From: Amycolatopsis sp. FBCC-B4732
GTDB lineage: Bacteria > Actinomycetota > Actinomycetes > Mycobacteriales > Pseudonocardiaceae
NCBI RefSeq assembly: GCF_023008405.1
Contig: NZ_CP095376.1
Location: forward strand, 9,094,501 to 9,158,500
Length of the DNA: 64,000 nt
Direction of reading: 5' to 3'
In this document: one piece after another, positions 37,428-45,488 of the stretch
Numbering within the stretch: the first letter of the stretch is position 1
Layout of the letters: the number at the start of each line of letters is the position of its first letter
Position numbers and translations under genes: made by a program
The notes under the pieces: model-generated
The model's database searches: none
Seen by the model: the letters and a program-made list of their open reading frames with translations, nothing else
Told to the model about the DNA's origin: nothing

Positions 37428-37745
37428 ATGACGACAGTGCAGCAGAGTTTCCCGGTGCCGCCGCAGGTGCTGTGGAACGCGCTCCCCGCCGGGGTCACGG
37501 CGATCGGCGGGCAGGGCCCGTTCTACGACGCCCAGCGCGGCTACGTCACCTGCCGCACCGGGATGACCTTCCTCAGCTGGGGTCAGGTCGTCACCGCGAT
37601 GGTTTCGCCGGCGGCGCAGGGTTCGACGATCACCGTGCAGACCCAGCTGAAGTTCGGGGTGTTCGACTGGGGCGAAGGCAAGCGCATCGCCACCCGGTTC
37701 GCTGTGTCCGTCGCCTACGCGGCGGGCACGGCCGCACTGACCTGA
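37428..37745 (+). CDS. Hypothetical 105-residue protein
   Basis: The small soluble protein starts MTTVQQSFPVPPQVLWNAL and has a beta-rich pattern ending AVAYAAGTAALT-like. The opening strand followed by PPQVLW recalls START/SRPBCC-like domains, but the protein is short for that fold. It is 11 bp downstream of the membrane-protein gene in the same direction and ends at a strong terminator. Function unknown. Confidence 0.7.
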   Translation: MTTVQQSFPVPPQVLWNALPAGVTAIGGQGPFYDAQRGYVTCRTGMTFLSWGQVVTAMVSPAAQGSTITVQTQLKFGVFDWGEGKRIATRFAVSVAYAAGTAALT

Positions 37746-37786
37746 GGGCCCCGCTCACCACCGCTCTGGGGGTGTGAGCGGGGCCC
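37746..37786. terminator. 13-bp perfect hairpin, bidirectional terminator
   Basis: GGGCCCCGCTCAC (37746-37758) and GTGAGCGGGGCCC (37774-37786) are perfect reverse complements with a 15-nt loop, sitting between two convergent genes. Confidence 0.85.
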
Positions 37787-37792
37787 GGCCGG

Positions 37793-39133
37793 TCAGCGCC
37801 AGTCCTCGACGCCGCCCGGGACCGGTGCGGCGGGGTCGTACGGCGTGCGCGTGAAGATGAAGGTCGCCAGGTCGAGGTGGGTGGCCACGCCGTCGGCGCC
37901 GCGGCCCACTTCGAGCGTCTCGCCGGAGTAGTAGCCGTCGAGGCCGACGTAGGTGTCCTTCCCGGTCGCGCGGAAGCGCGAGCTGCGCCCGGCGCCCTCG
38001 ACCGGCGCCAGCAGGAGCACGCCCTCGGGCTGGACGCGCAGGTGGTACGGCGTCGGGCCCCAGTGCCAGAGCCCGGTCAGCGCGAGCAGCTCCGGGTCGA
38101 CGGCGGTGGGCTCCCACTCGACGGGCAGGCGCGGCTCCCGCTCGTCGGTCATCGTGATGAGGTCCAGGCAGAGCTGGGTGATGCCGACGCCGGACGTCGA
38201 GTTGGTGAGCACCAGCGCGCCGGTCTGCGCGACCGGGTCGACCAGCGTGACGGCGAGGAAGCCGGGCATCGAGCCGGTGTGCCCGGCCAGCCGGCGGCCG
38301 CCGTAGCGCACGAGCATCAGGCCGAGCCCGAACCCGGTCGTCCAGACGTCGGTGTCGTCGACGGTGACCATGGTCCGCATTTCCTCGATGGTCTCCGGCG
38401 CCAGCACGCCGCCGCCGTGCCCGCCGAGGAACGCCGTCCAGCGGCCGAGGTCGGTCGCGGTGGACCACAACTGCCCGGCGGGGGCCATCGCGCCGGCGTC
38501 CGGGCTCGGCTCGGGCAGCAGGATGTCGGCGAAGGGGTGCACGGCGAAGCCTTCGGCGTGCGCGCCGGTCGGGTGCGGCGTGGTGCGGGTCATCCCGAGC
38601 GGGCCGAGCACCTCCTCGTCGAGCACGGAGAGCCAGCCCTTGCCGCGGTGGCGCGAGACGAGCTCGCCGAGCACGCCGTAGCCGACGTTGGAGTAGTGGA
38701 ACTTCGCGCCCGGCCGGTGCTTGGTGGCACCCTCGGCGAGACTGCCGACGAGCGCGTCCCAGTCGGCGCCCGGCGTCCGCTCCCACCAGAGTCCCGGCGA
38801 CTCGGACGTCAGCCCGGAGGTGTGCGACAGCAGCTGCGCGACGGTGGCGGCGCCGAACGGCGTGCCGGGGACGTGCTTTTCGAGCGGGTCGTTGAGGTCG
38901 AGCAGCCCTTCGTCGCGCAGGCGCATGACGGCGGTGGCGACGAGGGTCTTGGTGATCGAGCCCAGCCGGTACTGGGTGTCGCTCCCGGGCCGCGAGTCCC
39001 CGACCCGCCCGCGGCCACCGGACCAGACGATTTCGCCGTCCCGCACAACGGCGGCAACCAGCGACGGCGCCCGGCAGGCCGCCTGCTCGTGGGCGATCCG
39101 GCGGAGCAGGGCGTGTTCGGTCGACTCAAGCAT
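37793..39133 (-). CDS. Class C beta-lactamase-like serine hydrolase
   Basis: The 446-residue protein has the class C/PBP4-type motifs S59-I-T-K62 and Y147-S-N149 and a later HTG in LAGHTGSMPG. These make it a serine peptidase, esterase or beta-lactamase. A C-terminal domain of about 110 residues follows. No signal peptide is seen at MLESTEHALLRRI, so it may be cytoplasmic and not a true secreted beta-lactamase. Substrate unknown. Confidence 0.88.
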   Translation of the reverse strand: MLESTEHALLRRIAHEQAACRAPSLVAAVVRDGEIVWSGGRGRVGDSRPGSDTQYRLGSITKTLVATAVMRLRDEGLLDLNDPLEKHVPGTPFGAATVAQLLSHTSGLTSESPGLWWERTPGADWDALVGSLAEGATKHRPGAKFHYSNVGYGVLGELVSRHRGKGWLSVLDEEVLGPLGMTRTTPHPTGAHAEGFAVHPFADILLPEPSPDAGAMAPAGQLWSTATDLGRWTAFLGGHGGGVLAPETIEEMRTMVTVDDTDVWTTGFGLGLMLVRYGGRRLAGHTGSMPGFLAVTLVDPVAQTGALVLTNSTSGVGITQLCLDLITMTDEREPRLPVEWEPTAVDPELLALTGLWHWGPTPYHLRVQPEGVLLLAPVEGAGRSSRFRATGKDTYVGLDGYYSGETLEVGRGADGVATHLDLATFIFTRTPYDPAAPVPGGVEDWR

Positions 39134-39160
39134 GAGGGCATTCTGCCGCGCGGCGGCGGG

Positions 39161-39490
39161 GGAAGCAGGTCCCGGGGTTCAGCCGAGCGGGGTCGCGGTG
39201 GCCCAGGCCGGGCGGGTCGCGGCGCTGGGCGAGGTGCGGCGGGGTGGCGGCGTGCCGAGGTCAGCCCAGCGGGTCGCGGGCTGTGGTGGCGCGGGCCGGT
39301 CCGGCGGGTTCCCACGCATGGCGGGTTGGGGTTGCGGCGCTGGGGCGAGGCTGGGGAAGCAGGTTCCGGGGTTCAGCCGAGCGGGGTCGCGGTGGCCCAG
39401 GCCGGTGGGTTCCCACGCATCGCGAGCCCGGGGTTCAGCCGAGCGGGGTCGTGGTGGCGCGCCGGCGGTTCCGCGCATGGCGAGTCGGGT
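39161..39490. repeat. Degenerate repeats derived from the response-regulator 3' end
   Basis: The 357 bp between the serine hydrolase and the response regulator hold no gene. A 51-bp unit at 39161-39211 recurs at 39355-39405 with one mismatch, and a shorter copy is at 39426-39460. All contain GGTTCAGCCGAGC, which is also the reverse complement of the regulator's last codons and stop at 39488-39500. A second motif, GGGTTCCCACGCAT, occurs at about 39307 and 39407, with a degenerate third copy near 39465. Confidence 0.8.
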
Positions 39491-40111
39491 TCAGCCGAGC
39501 AGGTTCCTCGACATCGCCGTCGTCACCGCGGCCGTGCGGTCCGACACGCCGAGCTTGCCGAACACCCGCAGCAGGTGCGTCTTCACCGTCGCCTCGCTGA
39601 TGTGCAGCGCGCGGCCGATGTCGGCGTTCGTCCCGCCCTTCGCGACCAGGTGCAGCACCTCCACCTCGCGCGCCGAAAGCGGTTGCGGCTCCGGGTTGCG
39701 CACCCGGTTGACGAGCTTGCCCGCCACCGAAGGCGCCAGCACCGTCTCGCCGCGGGCGGCCGCGCGGATCGCGTTCGCCAGTTCCGTGCGGGACGCGTCC
39801 TTCAGCAGGTAGCCGGACGCGCCGGCCTCGACCGCGCGCAGGATGTCGGCGTCCGTTTCGTACGTCGTGAGCACCACGATCCGCCTGGCCGGCTGCTCGC
39901 GCAGGATCCGCCGGGTCGCGCCGACGCCGTCGAGGCCCGGCATGCGCAGGTCCATCAGCACGACGTCGGGTTCGGTGACGCGGTCGAGCGCGACGGCTTC
40001 GTCGCCGGAGCCTGCCTCGCCGACCACCGTCAGGTCGGGCTCGGCTTCGAGCATGCCGCGGAGGCCTTCGCGGACGACCGGGTGGTCGTCGACCAGCATG
40101 ACGCGGATCAA
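39491..40111 (-). CDS. NarL/LuxR-family response regulator
   Basis: The 206-residue protein has a receiver domain with phosphoacceptor D54 in VVLMDLRMPG and a LuxR-type helix-turn-helix, LSAREVEVLHLVAKGGTNAD, near residue 145. The TTG start at 40111 follows GGAGG and overlaps the kinase stop as TTGA. It is the last gene of an ABC transporter-kinase-regulator operon and probably controls that operon. Copies of its 3' end are scattered in the downstream intergenic region. Confidence 0.93.
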   Translation of the reverse strand: MIRVMLVDDHPVVREGLRGMLEAEPDLTVVGEAGSGDEAVALDRVTEPDVVLMDLRMPGLDGVGATRRILREQPARRIVVLTTYETDADILRAVEAGASGYLLKDASRTELANAIRAAARGETVLAPSVAGKLVNRVRNPEPQPLSAREVEVLHLVAKGGTNADIGRALHISEATVKTHLLRVFGKLGVSDRTAAVTTAMSRNLLG

Positions 40112-41265
40112 GCGGGCACCTCCAAGGTGAGTTCGGTGCCGCTGGGGCCGCTCCGGACGCTCAGTCTGCCACCGACCTGCTCGGCCCGGGAGCGCATGCC
40201 CCGCAGGCCGAACCCTTCGGCGCGGTCCGGGTCGAAGCCGGCGCCGTCGTCGCGGACGGACAGCCGGACGGCATCGTCCACAACGGACAGTGTCACCGAA
40301 ACCGCGGACGCCGCCGCGTGCCGCCGGACGTTGTTGAGCGCTTCCTGCGCGCCCCGCAGCAGGACGACCTCGCCGGCCATGGGCAGCGCGGGGAGCGCAC
40401 TGTCCACTTCGTACCGGACGGACAGCCCCGCCTCGTCCGCCAGGCGGTCGGCCTGCCGCCGGACGGCGTCGACGAGCGAGCCCGACGTGAGGTCGGCCGG
40501 GGCCAGCGCGGCGACCATCGCGCGGGCCTCGGTGAGGTTGTCGCGCGCGGTCCGGGTGGCCAGCTCGGCGTGCCGCCGCGCCGCGGCCGGGTCGGTGTCC
40601 ACTTCGGACTCGATGGCCTGGGCGAGGGTGACGATGCTGGTGAACCCCTGCGCGAGGGTGTCGTGGATTTCCCGCGCGAGGCGCTCGCGTTCGGCCGCCG
40701 TGCCCGCCTCCCGGGAGAGGCGGGCGACCTCGGCCTGGCTCGCTTCCAGCTGCGCGATCAGGTCCGCCCGCGCCCGGCTTTCCTCGATGACGTGCAGGAT
40801 GAACTTGCCGGACAGGATCCCGAACACGATCAGGATCGCGGTCATCGGCAGCAGGATGTGCAACGTCGGCCCGGCCAGCCCGTCGTTGATGACCGCCGAC
40901 GCCGGGCTCAGCAGGATCGCGAACGTCGTCAGCACCGCGGCCGGCCGGAACTCGAGCGTCGAGAACAGCAGCGGGCACACCATGAACAGGATGAAGCTGG
41001 TCGTCGTGTTGGCGAACATCGCGACCGCGACCAGCGCCAGGACCACGAGCGCCAGCGTCCACCGCTGCCGGACGTGCCCTTCGTCGCGGACGACCCCGCG
41101 GCCCCACAGCAGGTAGGTCAGCGCGAGCGCGGTGAGCGCCCCGACCGCGACGGCGGTGCGCACCGGATCGGCTTCGTCCAGCACCACCAGCACCGTCGTG
41201 GCCAGGTACGCCACCGCGAAGAGGATTTCCCAGAGCCAGTTGAACCGGTCCCAGGCGTCCTTCAC
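40108..41265 (-). CDS. NarL-type sensor histidine kinase
   Basis: The 385-residue protein has about six transmembrane helices in residues 12-155. A coiled-coil linker follows, then a HisKA_3 domain with H201 in LAREIHDTLAQGF. A HATPase_c domain follows with QEALNNVRRHA and a G-box GFGLRGMRSRAEQ. Multi-helix kinases beside ABC-2 exporters often sense membrane stress or the exported drug. GTG start in GTGA overlap with the permease gene. Confidence 0.93.
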   Translation of the reverse strand: MKDAWDRFNWLWEILFAVAYLATTVLVVLDEADPVRTAVAVGALTALALTYLLWGRGVVRDEGHVRQRWTLALVVLALVAVAMFANTTTSFILFMVCPLLFSTLEFRPAAVLTTFAILLSPASAVINDGLAGPTLHILLPMTAILIVFGILSGKFILHVIEESRARADLIAQLEASQAEVARLSREAGTAAERERLAREIHDTLAQGFTSIVTLAQAIESEVDTDPAAARRHAELATRTARDNLTEARAMVAALAPADLTSGSLVDAVRRQADRLADEAGLSVRYEVDSALPALPMAGEVVLLRGAQEALNNVRRHAAASAVSVTLSVVDDAVRLSVRDDGAGFDPDRAEGFGLRGMRSRAEQVGGRLSVRSGPSGTELTLEVPA

Positions 41266-42071
41266 TTCGCGTCGGTCCACCGGAACGTCAGCCGCGCCAG
41301 CACCGCGCCCACCACGCACCAGATCCCCAGCACCAGCGCCACCCGCGGCAGCTCCCATGACCCGGCCATCTCCATCCGCACCGCGGCGTCCGGCAGGAAC
41401 ACCGACCGGAAGCCCTGGCAAATCCACTTGAGGGGGAAGAACGAAGCGATGTCCACCATAACTTTCGGCAGGTTGGTGATCGGCGAGACGAACACCCCCG
41501 AGATGAACTGCAGCACCAGGTACAGCATCTGCACGATGGCGACCGCGCCGTTGGTGGACTTGGCGAGCGCGCTGATCGCGATCCCGAGCAGCGTGCAGGA
41601 GACGATGCCGAGCGCGAACACCCACAGCAGCGTCAGCCACTTCGCCGGGTCGGACGGCGGTTCGAGCCCGAAGAGCAGCACCGCGACGCCGGCCATCAGC
41701 ACGGTCTGGGCCAGGCTGGACACCGCGACCAGCACCATCTTGCCGATGAAGTAGGACGCCGGCGGCATCGGCGTGCCGCGCAGGCGCTTGAGCGCGCCGG
41801 ATTCGCGGTCGCCGGAGACGCCGGTCGCGATGCTGTTGAACGACGTCGAGACGATGCCGGAGCCGATCATCCCGGCCGCGAGCAGCTGCCCGGACGTGAC
41901 GCCTTCGAGCGCGGTCGGACCGTCCAGGATGGACCCGAGCAGGATCATCAGCACCGCGGGTAGGGAGAAGGTGAAGACCACCTGTTCCTTGTGGCGGAAG
42001 AACTGCCGCAGCTCGGTACCGCCGCGAGCCAGCCCCAGGGAAAGCGGGCCGGGGAGGGCGAGGGTGGTCAT
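41262..42071 (-). CDS. ABC-2 type transporter permease
   Basis: The 269-residue protein has six predicted helices and the ABC-2 pattern, starting with an amphipathic region before FSLPAVLMILLGSI and ending near VLGIWCVVGAVLA. Its start overlaps the ATPase stop by 4 nt and its stop overlaps the kinase start. Together with the ATPase it forms an exporter of unknown cargo. Confidence 0.92.
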   Translation of the reverse strand: MTTLALPGPLSLGLARGGTELRQFFRHKEQVVFTFSLPAVLMILLGSILDGPTALEGVTSGQLLAAGMIGSGIVSTSFNSIATGVSGDRESGALKRLRGTPMPPASYFIGKMVLVAVSSLAQTVLMAGVAVLLFGLEPPSDPAKWLTLLWVFALGIVSCTLLGIAISALAKSTNGAVAIVQMLYLVLQFISGVFVSPITNLPKVMVDIASFFPLKWICQGFRSVFLPDAAVRMEMAGSWELPRVALVLGIWCVVGAVLARLTFRWTDAK

Positions 42072-42907
42072 GCCTTTTCTCCGATCAGGTCCAGGTAGAT
42101 GTCTTCCAGGCTCGGCCGCGTTACGGTCAGCCCGGCGAGCTCCCTACCCCCAGCAGAGAGCTCGGTGACGAGTTTCGTCGGGTACGCCGTGCGCTCGACG
42201 TGCTCACCGCGTTCGTCCACCCACCGCACGGTCGCCTCGGCGGCGGCCCGGCCCCCGAGGTCGCGCGGCGTGTCCTGCGCGACGATCTCGCCGCGCGCGA
42301 TCACGGCGACGCGGTCGGCGAGCGCCTCGGCCTCGTCGAGGTAGTGGGTGGTGAGCAGGATCGTGGTGCCTTCGACGGCGAGGTCGCTGATCAGCGCCCA
42401 GAACTGGCGCCGCGCCTCGGGGTCGAAGCCGGTGGTCGGCTCGTCGAGGAAGAGCAGTTCGGGGCGCCCGACGATGCCGAGCGCGACGTCGACACGACGC
42501 CGCTGGCCGCCGGAGAGCGACTTGACCCGGGCGCCCGCCTTCGCGGTGAGCCCGACCTTGTCGATGACTTCGTCGGGGTCGCGCGGGTCCGGGTAGTACT
42601 TCGCGAAGTGCCTCACGGTCTCGGCGACGGTCAGCTCGGCGGCGTCGGTCGCGGTCTGCAGGACGACGCCGATGCGGGCCCGCCAGGCGCGGCCTGCCTT
42701 GCCCGGGTCCTCCCCGAGCACGGTGACCTCGCCGTCGGTGCGCCGGCGGTGGCCTTCGAGGATCTCGACGGTGGTGGTCTTGCCGGCGCCGTTCGGGCCG
42801 AGCAGGGAGAACACCTCGCCCTGGGCGATGTCCAGGTCCAGCCCGGCCACGGCCAGGTGACCGGGGTACTGCTTGCGCAGGCCGCGCACGCTCACTGCTG
42901 TGGTCAT
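42068..42907 (-). CDS. ABC transporter ATPase (drug-exporter type)
   Basis: The 279-residue protein has Walker A GPNGAGKTT, signature LSGGQRRRVDVALG, Walker B LLFLDEPTTGFD and H-loop TTHYLDEA, as in DrrA/CcmA-like ATPases. A C-terminal domain of about 65 residues follows. The ATG at 42907 (MTTAVSVRGL) is chosen over an upstream ATG. It opens a four-gene operon with a permease, kinase and regulator. Repeated TGTCCACC half-sites lie upstream. Confidence 0.94.
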   Translation of the reverse strand: MTTAVSVRGLRKQYPGHLAVAGLDLDIAQGEVFSLLGPNGAGKTTTVEILEGHRRRTDGEVTVLGEDPGKAGRAWRARIGVVLQTATDAAELTVAETVRHFAKYYPDPRDPDEVIDKVGLTAKAGARVKSLSGGQRRRVDVALGIVGRPELLFLDEPTTGFDPEARRQFWALISDLAVEGTTILLTTHYLDEAEALADRVAVIARGEIVAQDTPRDLGGRAAAEATVRWVDERGEHVERTAYPTKLVTELSAGGRELAGLTVTRPSLEDIYLDLIGEKA

Positions 42908-42939
42908 GGCTCCAGCTTGGCTGCCCGGGGGCTTGATCG

Positions 42940-42996
42940 TGAGCAACGCTCAGCTGAATCCGGCTGTCCACCGTTCGGTGGACAAGGGTGTCCACC
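42940..42996. promoter_or_regulatory. Palindromes upstream of the ABC/two-component operon
   Basis: TGAGC-AAC-GCTCA spans 42940-42952. TGTCCACC-GTTC-GGTGGACA spans 42965-42984, and a third half-site TGTCCACC is at 42989-42996. These lie 33-90 bp upstream of the ATPase start and are likely operator or promoter elements for the operon. The binding protein is unknown. Confidence 0.5.
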
Positions 42997-43120
42997 GGAC
43001 CGCTTGGTTCCACGGGAAACCACGAAAACGCTGTCATACAAGCAAAAAACCGAACTTCCGGTCACGCGTAACCGCCGCGCGGGTGAACACCGCTGTTGAC
43101 AGGTTGTCTAACATGACAGA

Positions 43121-44830
43121 ATGTCTCACAAGTGGGTGACCGCCAGCGACGGTGTCCGCCTCTCGGTCCACATCGACGGCCGCGAAGACGGGCCCACGGT
43201 CGTGCTCGTGCACGGCTACCCGGACAACAGCTCGATGTGGGGCGGGGTGGCCGCCTCGCTCGGGGTGAAGCACCGCGTCGTCACCTACGACGTGCGCGGG
43301 GCCGGACAGTCGGACAAGCCGTCCGGACGCTCGTCCTACCGGCTGGACCAGCTGGCCGACGACCTGCGTGCGGTCGTCGAAGCGGTGCAGCCGGCCGGCA
43401 AGGTGCACCTGGTCGCCCACGACTGGGGCTCGATCCAGACGTGGCACGCCGTCACCGGTGACGGGCTGCGCGGCCGGATCGCGTCCTACACGTCGATCTC
43501 CGGGCCGAGCCTCGACCACGCGGGCGCGTGGTTCCGCGCGCAGCTCTCGCGGCCGACGCCGAAGCGCCTGAAGAACGCGCTGAGCCAGTTCCTGCACTCG
43601 TGGTACATCCTCGCGTTCCAGTTCCCGCTCATCCCGGACCTGCTGTGGCGGACCGGCCTGCTGGGCAAGCAGATCCAGCGGATGGAACCGGACGCGGCGC
43701 CGCCGGAGAAGTCCGACGGCCTGCACGGGCTCGAGCTCTACCGCGCCAACATGTTCACCCGCCTTTCGCGGCCGGCCCCGAAGCCCGCCGACGTCCCCGT
43801 GCAGGTGCTCGCCCCGACCGGCGACGCCTACGTCACGACGCCGCTGCAGACCGAGGTCGTGCGCTGGGTGCCGGACCTGCGGATCCGCCGGGTCGTCGGG
43901 ACGCACTGGGTCACCCGCGCCAAGCCCGAGGTGGTCGCACGGGCCGCCGCCGAGCTGATCGAGTACGCCGAGACCGGCGCCGAAAGCCGCGCGCTGCGCC
44001 AAGCGCGCGTGGGGGCCGGCCGGTTCGAGCACAAGCTGGTCGTCGTCACCGGCGCAGGCAGCGGCATCGGCCGGGCCACCGCGCTCGCCTTCGCCGCCGA
44101 GGGCGCCGACGTCGTCATCACCGACATCGATCCCGCCGCGGCCGCGGAAACCCTGAAGCTGCTGGAAGACCACGGCGTCGCCGAGTACACAGTGGACTCT
44201 TCGGACGGTCCCGCCGTGCACCGCTTCGCGCAGGACGTCCGGGAGAACCACGGCGTGCCGGACATCGTGGTCAACAACGCCGGCATCGGCATGTCCGGCC
44301 CGTTCCTCGACACGACCGTCGAGGACTGGGAGCGCGTCATCGACGTGAACCTCTGGGGCGTGATCCACGGCTGCCGCGCGTTCGCGCCGATGCTCGCCGA
44401 GCGCGCGGAAGGCGGTCAGATCGTCAACCTCGCCTCCGCGGCCGCCTACCTGCCCTCGAAGATCCTGACCGCGTACGCCACGACGAAGTCCGCCGTGCTG
44501 GCGTTGAGCGTCGGCCTGCGCGCCGAGCTGGCCGCGCACCACATCGGCGTCACGGCGGTGTGCCCCGGCATCGTGAAGACGAACATCACGAACACGACGA
44601 CGTTCGTCGGGGTGTCCGACGAGGAGCAACGACGGCGTCAGCAGGCCAGCTCGAAGCTTTACGCGCGAAGGGGTTTCGGGCCCGAGGGGGTCGCCAAGGA
44701 CATCCTGCGGGCCGTCGAGAAGGACACCGCGATCGCACCGTCCACACCGGAGGCGAAGGTGGCCTTGGTCCTTTCGCGACTGACGCCCGGACTGCTGCGC
44801 GCGGCGGCGAAGCTGGACATGACGCCGTGA
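43121..44830 (+). CDS. ephD: EphD-like alpha/beta hydrolase fused to short-chain dehydrogenase
   Basis: The 569-residue protein has two domains. Residues 1-290 are an alpha/beta hydrolase of epoxide-hydrolase type, with oxyanion motif HGYP and nucleophile D101 in VAHDWGS. From about residue 308 there is an SDR domain with NAD(P) motif TGAGSGIG, NNAG and active-site YATTK. This fusion matches mycobacterial EphD, linked to mycolic-acid modification. This organism may lack mycolates, so its substrate could differ. The downstream TetR gene overlaps by 4 nt. Confidence 0.9.
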   Translation: MSHKWVTASDGVRLSVHIDGREDGPTVVLVHGYPDNSSMWGGVAASLGVKHRVVTYDVRGAGQSDKPSGRSSYRLDQLADDLRAVVEAVQPAGKVHLVAHDWGSIQTWHAVTGDGLRGRIASYTSISGPSLDHAGAWFRAQLSRPTPKRLKNALSQFLHSWYILAFQFPLIPDLLWRTGLLGKQIQRMEPDAAPPEKSDGLHGLELYRANMFTRLSRPAPKPADVPVQVLAPTGDAYVTTPLQTEVVRWVPDLRIRRVVGTHWVTRAKPEVVARAAAELIEYAETGAESRALRQARVGAGRFEHKLVVVTGAGSGIGRATALAFAAEGADVVITDIDPAAAAETLKLLEDHGVAEYTVDSSDGPAVHRFAQDVRENHGVPDIVVNNAGIGMSGPFLDTTVEDWERVIDVNLWGVIHGCRAFAPMLAERAEGGQIVNLASAAAYLPSKILTAYATTKSAVLALSVGLRAELAAHHIGVTAVCPGIVKTNITNTTTFVGVSDEEQRRRQQASSKLYARRGFGPEGVAKDILRAVEKDTAIAPSTPEAKVALVLSRLTPGLLRAAAKLDMTP

Positions 44831-45432
44831 GCCGCCCGCGGCGGATGTCACCGCAGGCCCGCCGCGACGACCTGATCGGCGCTGCGCTCGACCTGTTCGG
44901 GTCACGGGCGCCGGAACTGGTCACCGTGGACGACATCGTCGCGCGCGCCGAGGTGTCGCGGCCGCTGTTCTACCGGTACTTCTCCAGCCTGCGCGAACTG
45001 CAGGTGCAGGCGTTGCGCACGGTCACCGACGGCCTCATCGACGGACTCGCCGGGCTCGAGGAGGGCCCGCCCGAAACCCGCCTCCGGGCGGCCGTCCGGG
45101 GCCTGATCGACGTCGCCGACCACTACCGGGCCGGGTACATCGCGTTGCTGCGCAGCGGTTCGGTGATCGCGACGTCGGACACGGACGCGGCGATCGACGA
45201 GGTCCGCAACCGCGCGGTGGCCCTGATCCTGGACGCGCTGTCCGTCACGGATCCCTCGCCGCTGCTCTCCCTGACGCTCCGCTGCTGGACCGCGGTCGTC
45301 GAGGGCGCGCTGCTGAGCTGGCTCCAGGAACGCACGATCGCCCGCGAAGACCTCGACACGTGGCTGGTCGCCCAGCTCACGGCGATGCTCGCCGCAACCG
45401 CCACCCACGAAGAGGCCTGCACTTTCACGTGA
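44827..45432 (+). CDS. TetR-family regulator
   Basis: The 201-residue protein has a helix-turn-helix with VTVDDIVARAEVSRPLFYRY near residues 36-55, followed by an all-helical ligand domain. GTG start overlaps the ephD-like stop as GTGA, so it is co-translated with it and probably regulates it. Its last codons (EEACTFT) run into the first arm of the nested palindrome at 45419. Confidence 0.88.
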   Translation: MSRPRRMSPQARRDDLIGAALDLFGSRAPELVTVDDIVARAEVSRPLFYRYFSSLRELQVQALRTVTDGLIDGLAGLEEGPPETRLRAAVRGLIDVADHYRAGYIALLRSGSVIATSDTDAAIDEVRNRAVALILDALSVTDPSPLLSLTLRCWTAVVEGALLSWLQERTIAREDLDTWLVAQLTAMLAATATHEEACTFT

Positions 45433-45479
45433 AAGTGATGTGGAGGGTGTGCCTCCGGATCACTTTCACGTGAAAGTGC
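45419..45479. terminator. Nested palindromes forming a bidirectional terminator
   Basis: CACTTTCACGTGAAAGTG, a perfect 18-bp palindrome, occurs twice, and the two copies form a perfect 21-bp inverted repeat (45419-45439 with 45459-45479). The loop holds a small GGAGG/CCTCC stem. It lies between the convergent tetR and citrate synthase genes; the left arm includes the tetR stop codon. Confidence 0.8.
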
Positions 45480-45488
45480 GCTTGGGGG

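Noticed and set aside
39161..39490. Repeat tract as a CRISPR array
   Set aside because: Repeat lengths and spacings are irregular, the intervening DNA is itself repeated, and no cas genes are near.
37877..41116. Another open frame of over 1000 codons antisense to the beta-lactamase-like and two-component genes
   Set aside because: It mirrors well-supported genes on the opposite strand and has no recognisable protein features.
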